Shown here: piece after piece, positions 57,854-64,000 of the stretch
How positions within the stretch are numbered: the stretch's first letter is position 1
Layout: the number at the start of each line of letters is the position of its first letter
NCBI RefSeq assembly: GCF_916858675.1
Contig: NZ_CAKASM010000004.1
Location: 62,001 to 126,000 of the forward strand
Length of the DNA stretch: 64,000 nt
Direction: 5' to 3'
DNA from: Sphingomonas sp. Leaf21
GTDB lineage: Bacteria > Pseudomonadota > Alphaproteobacteria > Sphingomonadales > Sphingomonadaceae
The notes under the pieces: model-generated
Told to the model about the DNA's origin: nothing
Seen by the model: the letters and a program-made list of their open reading frames with translations, nothing else
Databases searched by the model: none
Position numbers and translations under genes: made by a program

Positions 57854-60360
57854 GCCTCCACGCCCAGGACGACCCACAGCTTCGCGCCGCGCAGGAGGAA
57901 CGCCTTCGCGCCGTCTGGAAGCCGCCGAGCGGCCTGTTCCTCCGCTGGACCGACACCAACAACAACCGGGTCGGCGTCTGGTACACGCTGACCGCGTTCG
58001 GTTTCATGCTGTTCGCGGGCGTGCTGGCGCTGATCATGCGCACCCAGCTGGCCGTGCCGGACAACGACCTAGTCTCGGCGAACACCTTCAACCAGCTGTT
58101 CACGCTGCACGGCTCGATGATGATGTTCCTGTTCGCCGTCCCGATGTTCGAGGCGGTGTCGATCATCCTCCTGCCCCAGTTGCTCGGTGCACGCGACCTC
58201 CCCTTTCCGCGCCTGTCCGCCTTCGGCTACTGGAGCTTCCTGATCGGCGGGGTGTTCGTCGGCGGCTCGATCTTCTTCAACGCCGCGCCCGATGGCGGCT
58301 GGTTCATGTATCCGCCGCTCACCACCCGCACCGACCTCAGCGGACTGGGCGCCGACATCTGGATGCTGGGGCTGTCCTTCATCGAAGTGTCGTCGGTCGC
58401 CGCCGCGGTCGAGCTGATCGTCGGCGTGCTCAAATGCCGTCCGCCGGGGATGCGGCTGAACCTGATGCCGCTCTATGCCTGGTACATCCTGGTCGTGGCG
58501 GTGATGATCCTGTTCGCCTTCCCGCCCCTGATCGCGGGCGACCTGTTGTTCGAGATGGAGCGGCTGCTCAACTGGCCATTCTTCGACGCCGCGCGCGGGG
58601 GCGATCCGCTGCTGTGGCAGCACCTGTTCTGGATTTTCGGCCATCCGGAAGTCTATATCGTCTTCCTTCCCTCCATCGCGCTGTTCGCGATGCTGATCCC
58701 GACCTTCGCGCAGCGCCACCTGCTCGGCTATCCGTGGATCGTGCTGGCCGCCGTCGGCACCGCCTTCCTGTCCTTCGGCCTGTGGGTCCACCACATGTTC
58801 GCGACCGGACTGCCCAAGATCAGCCTGGCCTTCTTCTCCGCCGCATCGGAAGCCGTCGCCATCCCCACGGGGGTTCAGATCTTCGCCTTCATCGCCACGC
58901 TGTGGGCGGGCAAGGTCAAATGGTCGACGCCGCTCCTCTATGCCAGCGGAAGCCTCGCCATCTTCGTCATCGGCGGGCTGACGGGCGTGATGGTCGCGGT
59001 CGCGCCGTTCGACTGGCAGGCGCACGACACCTATTTCATCGTCGCGCATCTCCATTATGTGCTGATCGGCGGGACGCTGCTGCCGCTGTTCGGCGGGCTC
59101 TATTATTACTGGCCGCTGATCACCGGCAAGAAACTCTCCGACCGGATGGGGCGCACCGCCTTCTGGATCATGTTCGTCGGGGTGAACCTGACCTTCTTCC
59201 CGATGCACCTGTCCGGGCTGGAGGGGATGCCGCGCCGCGTCTTCACCTATCCCGAGGAGTTGGGCATCGGCTGGCTCAACCTGGCATCCACGCTCGGCTC
59301 CTACATGTTCGCCGCGGGCGTAGCGGTGCTGGTCGTCGACCTCGCCTTGTCGCCGACCCGCGCCAAGGCGCCGCGCAATCCGTGGAATGCGGGCACGCTC
59401 GAATGGCTGGCGCACCCGGATGACGAGGATTGGGGCATCCGTTCGGTCCCGTTGATCGAAAGCCGCTACCCGATCTGGGACCAGAAGGATTTCGTCGCCA
59501 AGGTCGACGAGGGCCGCTTCTTCCTCGCCGATGCCGAGGAAGGCCGTCGCGAGACGATCATCACCTCGGTCCTAGACGCCAAGCCCGTCTCGGTGATCCG
59601 GCTGGGCATGCCCAGCGTCAAGCCGATGCTGACCGCCGTCGCATTGGGCAGCGTGTTCATCCTGACCACCTATCACCTCTATCTGATCGCGGCGCTGGGC
59701 GGCGTGGTGACGCTGGCGTGCATCCTGTGGTGGCTGTGGGACACCGCCGAAATCCCCGAAAAGCCCGAAAAGCCGATCGGCCATGGGATGCGCCTGCCGC
59801 TCTATATTTCCGGCCCCGCCGCGCCCGGCTGGTGGGCGATGTTCATCACCATGATGGCGGATGCGACCGCCTTTTCGGGGCTGGTCTTCGGCTATTATTT
59901 CTACTGGACGATCCATCCCGATTTCGGTGCCGGGTTCGATGGACCGGGCAGCGCGGGGCCACTCCTCGCACTGGCCCTCTCACTGGCGAGCTGGGCGGCG
60001 ACGCTCGCCGCGCGCGAGGTTCATCGCCGGGGCGGCGTGATGGCCGCCCGCGCGCTGCTGGTGATCGGAGCGGCGGTGTCAATCGCGAGCCTATTCGCCG
60101 GGCTGCGCTGCCTCGACGGGCTCGATCCGGAGGCCAATGTCTATCCGGCGATCGTCTGGGTGCTCGTCGTCTGGACCGTCGCCCATGCCGCCGTGGCCGC
60201 GATCATGCAGCTCTATACGCTGGCACGCAGCATCGCGGGCCGGATGACGCCGACGCACGATGCCGACATCCGCAACATCACCGTCTACACCCATTTCTTC
60301 GCGCTGACCGCCATCGTCACCTATCTGACGATCGGGCTGTTCCCGGAGACGGGGCTGTGA
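57850..60360 (+). CDS. ctaD: Cytochrome c oxidase subunit I+III fusion
   Basis: An 836-residue fusion. Subunit I (about 1-540) has heme ligands in TLHGSMMMF and HLHYVL, the CuB/Tyr site FGHPEVY (A1-type Glu in the D-channel), VHHMFATG and K-channel LPKISL. Subunit III-like helices fill the rest. It reduces oxygen to water and pumps protons, the main terminal oxidase of this cluster. The stop overlaps the next GTG (GTGA). Fused I+III subunits are known in several aerobes. Confidence 0.95.
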   Translation: MSLHAQDDPQLRAAQEERLRAVWKPPSGLFLRWTDTNNNRVGVWYTLTAFGFMLFAGVLALIMRTQLAVPDNDLVSANTFNQLFTLHGSMMMFLFAVPMFEAVSIILLPQLLGARDLPFPRLSAFGYWSFLIGGVFVGGSIFFNAAPDGGWFMYPPLTTRTDLSGLGADIWMLGLSFIEVSSVAAAVELIVGVLKCRPPGMRLNLMPLYAWYILVVAVMILFAFPPLIAGDLLFEMERLLNWPFFDAARGGDPLLWQHLFWIFGHPEVYIVFLPSIALFAMLIPTFAQRHLLGYPWIVLAAVGTAFLSFGLWVHHMFATGLPKISLAFFSAASEAVAIPTGVQIFAFIATLWAGKVKWSTPLLYASGSLAIFVIGGLTGVMVAVAPFDWQAHDTYFIVAHLHYVLIGGTLLPLFGGLYYYWPLITGKKLSDRMGRTAFWIMFVGVNLTFFPMHLSGLEGMPRRVFTYPEELGIGWLNLASTLGSYMFAAGVAVLVVDLALSPTRAKAPRNPWNAGTLEWLAHPDDEDWGIRSVPLIESRYPIWDQKDFVAKVDEGRFFLADAEEGRRETIITSVLDAKPVSVIRLGMPSVKPMLTAVALGSVFILTTYHLYLIAALGGVVTLACILWWLWDTAEIPEKPEKPIGHGMRLPLYISGPAAPGWWAMFITMMADATAFSGLVFGYYFYWTIHPDFGAGFDGPGSAGPLLALALSLASWAATLAAREVHRRGGVMAARALLVIGAAVSIASLFAGLRCLDGLDPEANVYPAIVWVLVVWTVAHAAVAAIMQLYTLARSIAGRMTPTHDADIRNITVYTHFFALTAIVTYLTIGLFPETGL

Positions 60361-60734
60361 GGCGCTGGCTGAAGCGCGCGCACCGGCTGCGCGTCACCCT
60401 GTGGACGCTGATCGTCCCGCCGACGACCTGGGCGGTGCATTTCCTCTTCTCCTATCTCTGGGCCGCGATCTCATGCGAGCGGATCGGCGAGTGGGCGCTC
60501 TTCCCCACCGCCTTCGCGATCGGGACGATCGTCGCGCTGCTGGTAATCGTCGCCTCGGGCGTGATCGCCTGGCAGCAGTCGCGCACCCCCGGCGATCCGC
60601 CCCCGCATAACGAGGGCACCGACATCGATCGCCTTCGCTTCCTCGCCTATTCGACCCTGTTGCTGGCGGCCCTGAGTTTCGTCGCGGTCCTGTTCACCGC
60701 CATGCCGGTCCTGATGCTGGGCGATTGCCGGTGA
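60357..60734 (+). CDS. Small membrane protein in oxidase cluster
   Basis: A 125-residue protein with about three membrane segments: residues 15-35, 45-70 and 98-120. A basic N-terminus (MRRWLKRAHRLR) would lie in the cytoplasm. GTG at 60357 overlaps the oxidase stop; its own stop overlaps the next GTG. No domain was recognised; position suggests an accessory oxidase protein. Confidence 0.8.
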   Translation: MRRWLKRAHRLRVTLWTLIVPPTTWAVHFLFSYLWAAISCERIGEWALFPTAFAIGTIVALLVIVASGVIAWQQSRTPGDPPPHNEGTDIDRLRFLAYSTLLLAALSFVAVLFTAMPVLMLGDCR

Positions 60735-61309
60735 GGCGCGGCTTTCTCGTCCCCGGCCTGGTGCTGCTCGGCTGTGGCTGGGCCGCGAGCGGGCAAGGCA
60801 TGACCGGGCATATGGTCGCGCATATGATAGCCGTCGCGGTGGCGGCACCGCTGCTCGCGCTCGCGGTGCAGGAATCCCGCTACGACCCCGCGAGACGGTG
60901 GCCGCGCCTGGCCAATCCGATGATCGCCGCGCTGATCGAGGCGGTGATCGTCTGGGGCTGGCACGTCCCCGCGCTGCGACGGCTGGCGGATCACGCGCCC
61001 CTCTGGCTGGTCGTGGAGCAGGCGAGCTTCCTCGTCGCTGGCCTGCTGCTCTGGTCGGCGGTCCTCGCACCCCGGCACCGCGCGGCGGGCGTGGTGGCCT
61101 TGCTGGTCACCTCGATGCACATGACGCTGCTCGGCGCGCTGATCGGGCTGGCGCCGCGTCCGCTCTACAGCCATCACGGCGCCGCCGCGCTGGAGGATCA
61201 GCAGATCGCGGGCGTCGTCATGCTGCTCATCGGCGGCATCGCCTATCTGTGCGGCGGCCTGGCAATGCTCGGCCGCCTGCTCCACTCACCCACGGAGGCG
61301 CGCGCATGA
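60731..61309 (+). CDS. CtaG-type cytochrome c oxidase assembly protein
   Basis: A 192-residue polytopic protein of the caa3-type CtaG family: HMVAHMIAVAVAAPLLAL has the conserved His pair, then WGWHVPALRRL, ALVTSMHMTLLGAL-like segment and YSHHG near the end. These His/Met residues fit copper delivery to CuB. It is unrelated to the Cox11-type CtaG. GTG at 60731 overlaps the previous stop, and its stop overlaps the cytochrome gene (ATGA). Confidence 0.87.
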   Translation: MRRGFLVPGLVLLGCGWAASGQGMTGHMVAHMIAVAVAAPLLALAVQESRYDPARRWPRLANPMIAALIEAVIVWGWHVPALRRLADHAPLWLVVEQASFLVAGLLLWSAVLAPRHRAAGVVALLVTSMHMTLLGALIGLAPRPLYSHHGAAALEDQQIAGVVMLLIGGIAYLCGGLAMLGRLLHSPTEARA

Positions 61310-62343
61310 CGATCCGCATCACCTGGAAGCGCGTGATCGCCACGATCCTGGGACTCGCCGCGCTGGGTATGGCCTTTGCCTGGTCGGGGGTGATGAACCT
61401 CGCCGCGTCGAGCGGACACTGGGCGATCACCGACTGGTTCCTCCACTGGGCGATGCGCAATTCGGTACGCACCCACGCCGCCTTCAGTTCGCCGGACGAC
61501 CCCGCCGATCGCACCGGGCTGGTCAGCGCGGCGGGGCATTTCGCCAATGCCTGCGCGGTCTGTCACGGCGCGCCGGGCCAGAAGCCCGCGCCCGTGATGC
61601 AGGCCGCCACCCCGCCTGCCCCCGATCTGGCGATCAACGCGCGCGAATGGAGCGACAAGCAGCTCTTCTGGATCCTTCAGCACGGCGTCAAATATACCGG
61701 CATGCCCGCCTGGGCGGTGCAGGACCGCCCCGATGAGGTCAGGCGGATGGTCGCCTTCGTGCGCCGACTGCCCGGCATGACCCCGGCACAGTATCGCGCC
61801 CTGGTCGCCGAAGCCTCCCCCGTGACCGACCCGGACAGCTGCACCGGCTGCCACGGCACGGATGGTCGCGGACGCGGATCGCCGGACATCCCGATACTTG
61901 GCGGACAGAGCCCGGAATATCTGCTCGCTGCGCTGCGAGGGTACGCCGATGGCCGTCGCTCGAGCGCGGTGATGCAGCAGGTCGCGATGCGGATGGAACC
62001 GACGGACATGGAGGCGGCCGCGCGGCGCTTCGCGGCGATGCCGGGACTTGGCGGGACGCCAGCGGGCGATGCGGCGGCGGCGCGGATCGTCGAGCGTGGC
62101 CTGCCCGACAGGCAACTGCCCGCCTGCGCGAGTTGCCACGCGCCGGGCAAGCCCTATCCCGTGCTGGCGGGGCAGCGCGCCGACTATATCGCCGCGCGCC
62201 TGCGCCACTGGCAGGGCGACAAGAACGTCATCGACGCCCGCAAGAGCCACGCGACCATGCCCGTCATCGCCCGTCGTATCCCGAAGGACATGATCGATCC
62301 GGTTGCGCGCTACCTGGCGGGCGGGGACGTCGCCGCACGGTGA
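61306..62343 (+). CDS. Triheme c-type cytochrome
   Basis: A 345-residue protein with one N-terminal membrane anchor (ATILGLAALGMAFAWSGV). Three heme-binding motifs are present: CAVCH at 83-87, CTGCH at 179-183 and CASCH at 274-278, arranged as three cytochrome c domains of about 90 residues. It probably donates electrons to the oxidase encoded upstream. Its ATG overlaps the CtaG stop. No ligand domain other than cytochromes is present. Confidence 0.9.
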   Translation: MTIRITWKRVIATILGLAALGMAFAWSGVMNLAASSGHWAITDWFLHWAMRNSVRTHAAFSSPDDPADRTGLVSAAGHFANACAVCHGAPGQKPAPVMQAATPPAPDLAINAREWSDKQLFWILQHGVKYTGMPAWAVQDRPDEVRRMVAFVRRLPGMTPAQYRALVAEASPVTDPDSCTGCHGTDGRGRGSPDIPILGGQSPEYLLAALRGYADGRRSSAVMQQVAMRMEPTDMEAAARRFAAMPGLGGTPAGDAAAARIVERGLPDRQLPACASCHAPGKPYPVLAGQRADYIAARLRHWQGDKNVIDARKSHATMPVIARRIPKDMIDPVARYLAGGDVAAR

Positions 62344-62374
62344 TCGGCGGTATCGGGGCTGCGCCTCGACCGCC

Positions 62375-62393
62375 ATGCCGGCGAAAGCCGGGA
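62375..62393. repeat. Hairpin repeat CCGGC-GAAA-GCCGG
   Basis: This copy resembles the ATCCCGGCG hairpin at 47801 and is also followed by GATCTCC. It is in a 282-nt gap after the cytochrome gene; nothing else in this gap was recognised. Confidence 0.5.
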
Positions 62394-62625
62394 TCTCCGG
62401 CGGCCAGACCGGACCGGCATCCGCACGCATTCCTCGCCTCGCAGGAGAGGAATGTCATCAGTGTCGAAGCCTGGGGCCCGCCAATGGCCGCAGCCTGCGC
62501 TGGGGCGACTGATGGGGGCGGCACGCACCGCAGGGAGCACTACCCAGCCCCGGGGCCTGCCACTACTATGATTGAGAACCGGCCTTTAACCATCCTCCCA
62601 TCCTCGCGGATCGGCAAGGGAAGGA

Positions 62626-62700
62626 TGGTGGGCGCGACAGGGATTGAACCTGTGACCCCACCCGTGTGAAGGGTGTGCTCTACCGCTGAGCTACGCGCCC
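62626..62700 (-). tRNA. tRNA-Val (anticodon CAC)
   Basis: A full cloverleaf on the minus strand: acceptor GGGCGCG pairs with CGCGCCC, D-arm GCTC...GAGC, anticodon stem CACCC/GGGTG with loop TTCACAC, T-arm ACAGG/CCTGT with TTCAATC, and an encoded CCA end. The anticodon CAC reads GUG. Total length is 75 nt. Confidence 0.95.
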
Positions 62701-62763
62701 GGTAACCGGAGGACGGGCCTTTAGGCGGCGTGTCGCCGCCTGTCCAGCCCAAAAATCGGGGTC

Positions 62764-63036
62764 TTAGTTGACCGAGTCCTTGAGGAGCTTGCCCGGCTTG
62801 AACTTGGGCTGCGACGACGCCTTGATCGTCATCGGCTCGCCGGTCCGGGGGTTGCGGCCGGTCGAGGCCTTGCGCTTGGACACCGAGAAGGTGCCGAAGC
62901 CAACCAGGCGAACCTCGTCGCCCTTCTTGAGCGCGGCGGTGATCGATTCGAATACGGCATCGACCGCCTTGATCGCATCACCACGCACGAGGCCCGAAGA
63001 ATCCGCGACGGTAGCGATCAGCTCCTGCTTGTTCAT
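62764..63036 (-). CDS. hup: HU family DNA-binding protein
   Basis: A 90-residue histone-like protein matching the HU fold. KKGDEVRLVGFGTFSVSKRKA and RNPRTGEPMTIKA are the arm and DNA-binding region, and the C-terminus KPGKLLKDSVN is typical. It lies between lon and tRNA-Val, an arrangement common in alphaproteobacteria. It bends and compacts DNA. A 210-nt upstream gap separates it from lon. Confidence 0.95.
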   Translation of the reverse strand: MNKQELIATVADSSGLVRGDAIKAVDAVFESITAALKKGDEVRLVGFGTFSVSKRKASTGRNPRTGEPMTIKASSQPKFKPGKLLKDSVN

Positions 63037-63246
63037 TCCATAACCCCCTATGATGTCAAAGATTCGTCAGACGGACTCAGTGGCCGCTCAAACCCTAAAG
63101 GATCGATAATGCCGTTGTTGCCGCCGCTGTCAAACTGTTGTCGCGACCGGCACGAAAGACCCTCTAATCGCCGAACCGCGACAATGCCGTGACAATCGCC
63201 GACAGGGCCACCCGCCTTTCGACGAATGGCCCCGCCCCAGCGACGA

Positions 63247-64000
63247 TCAATGCGGGCGTTCGGCCCCCGCCACCGCCGGGATCGCGGCGGGCGGCAGTGC
63301 CGCCAGTTCATCCGCATCGGTCCAGTCGATCGCCTCCAGCGGCCCGGTCAGCGCCAGCCGAAGCACCTCGTCGACATGCGCGACCGCGATGATCTTCAGA
63401 CCCTCGCGGATGTTCGCCGGAATATCCGCCAGATCCTTTTCATTCTCGTGCGGGATGAGCACGGTGGTGATCCCGCCGCGCAGCGCCGCCAGCAGCTTTT
63501 CCTTCAACCCGCCGATCGGCAGCACGCGACCCCGAAGCGTCACCTCGCCGGTCATCGCGATATCCTTGCGTACCGGAATGCCAGTGAGCGTCGAGACGAT
63601 CGACGTGACCAGGCCGATGCCCGCCGAGGGACCATCCTTGGGCACCGCGCCCTCGGGCAGGTGGATATGGATGTCCTTGCGATGGAACAGCGATGGCTTG
63701 ATCCCGAAGCTTGGGCTGCGCGCCTGGACGAAGCTGAAGGCGGCCTGGACCGATTCCTTCATCACATCGCCCAGCTTGCCGGTGGTCTTCACCTGGCCCT
63801 TGCCCGGCACCGTCACCGATTCGATGGTCAGCAGCTCGCCGCCCACCTCGGTCCAGGCGAGGCCGGTGACCGCGCCGATCTGGTCCTCCTGTTCGGACAG
63901 GCCGTGGCGATACTTCTGGACGCCCGCGAACTCGTGCAGGTTTTCGGGCGTGATCGTCACCGACGTCGCCTTGCCCTCCAGGATCTGGCGCAGCGCCTTG
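63247..64000 (-). CDS. lon: Lon protease, C-terminal part (cut by window end)
   Basis: The last 250 residues of an ATP-dependent protease; the frame is open to the right edge. The serine protease domain is complete with catalytic Ser in KDGPSAGIG and Lys in [25 protein letters not shown] and [15 protein letters not shown] are family signatures. The C-terminus is extended and acidic ([14 protein letters not shown]). Lon degrades damaged and short-lived regulatory proteins. It is followed by HU downstream on the same strand. Confidence 0.97.
   Translation of the reverse strand, partial: KALRQILEGKATSVTITPENLHEFAGVQKYRHGLSEQEDQIGAVTGLAWTEVGGELLTIESVTVPGKGQVKTTGKLGDVMKESVQAAFSFVQARSPSFGIKPSLFHRKDIHIHLPEGAVPKDGPSAGIGLVTSIVSTLTGIPVRKDIAMTGEVTLRGRVLPIGGLKEKLLAALRGGITTVLIPHENEKDLADIPANIREGLKIIAVAHVDEVLRLALTGPLEAIDWTDADELAALPPAAIPAVAGAERPH

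Noticed and set aside
62540..62752. A 70-codon frame on the minus strand with a YRARSSAVEHTLHTGGV segment.
   Set aside because: This is the well-known false frame read through a tRNA gene (tRNA-Val here).
1..64000. CRISPR arrays, insertion sequences, prophage genes and rRNA.
   Set aside because: No regularly spaced short repeats with unique spacers, no transposase, integrase or phage structural proteins and no rRNA sequence were seen. The 192-bp array has repeated content, not unique spacers.

Overview
The window is high-GC bacterial DNA with the gene content of a sphingomonad (Alphaproteobacteria, Sphingomonas or a close relative). The pointers are three TonB-dependent receptors, an exosortase A (XrtA) exopolysaccharide locus, a lysyl-phosphatidylglycerol synthase plus an AcvB/VirJ-type hydrolase, many GTG starts inside tightly packed operons, and an HU-Lon pair. 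The genus is inferred from gene content; no rRNA is present. The window cuts a gene at each end: a deoxyhypusine-synthase-like gene at the left and lon at the right.

Region 1 (about 1.8-19.9 kb) is an essentially complete XrtA/PEP-CTERM exopolysaccharide locus. Twelve genes run leftward: acyl-CoA ligase, PLP decarboxylase, Wza-like export lipoprotein, chain-length protein, tyrosine autokinase, outer-membrane barrel, ATPase, polysaccharide deacetylase, FemAB-like protein, glycosyltransferase, xrtA and amidotransferase. A rightward arm carries an acyl carrier protein and two alpha/beta hydrolases. Most junctions are 4-nt ATGA/GTGA/TTGA overlaps. Between the arms lie a tandem 192-bp repeat and a GGCAC-N5-GTGCC palindrome that reads as a sigma-54-like -24/-12 element. 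No PEP-CTERM substrate gene was recognised in the window.

Region 2 (20-25.4 kb) holds stress and housekeeping genes: a short-chain dehydrogenase with a YciF-type ferritin-like protein, a small membrane protein with a possible EcfG-type promoter, a secreted M28 peptidase, a glycine-zipper envelope protein and a free-methionine-sulfoxide reductase. Region 3 (25.4-32.5 kb) is a partial galactose (De Ley-Doudoroff) operon, a large TonB-dependent receptor and a divergent glycosylasparaginase.

Region 4 (32.6-42.4 kb) looks like a cell-envelope island. It contains mprF, divergent from a PDZ protein plus a two-component system, then a GH18-deacetylase-GT2 fusion protein divergent from an AcvB/VirJ-like hydrolase. 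The promoter regions share GTCA/TGAC inverted repeats. Region 5 (42.5-52 kb) has a PhoD phosphatase divergent from a TonB-dependent receptor, a SleB-like cell wall hydrolase, a HAD hydrolase, an outer-membrane protein and a PAS hybrid histidine kinase.

Region 6 (52-62.3 kb) is a metal-uptake and respiratory cluster: a DUF2946-like protein, a TonB receptor, a PepSY protein with a Met/His-rich loop, TspO, a caa3-type oxidase (CuA/cytochrome c subunit II and fused subunit I+III), a small membrane protein, a CtaG-type assembly factor and a triheme cytochrome c. The window ends with tRNA-Val, HU and lon. Intergenic palindromic repeats recur at five or more places.
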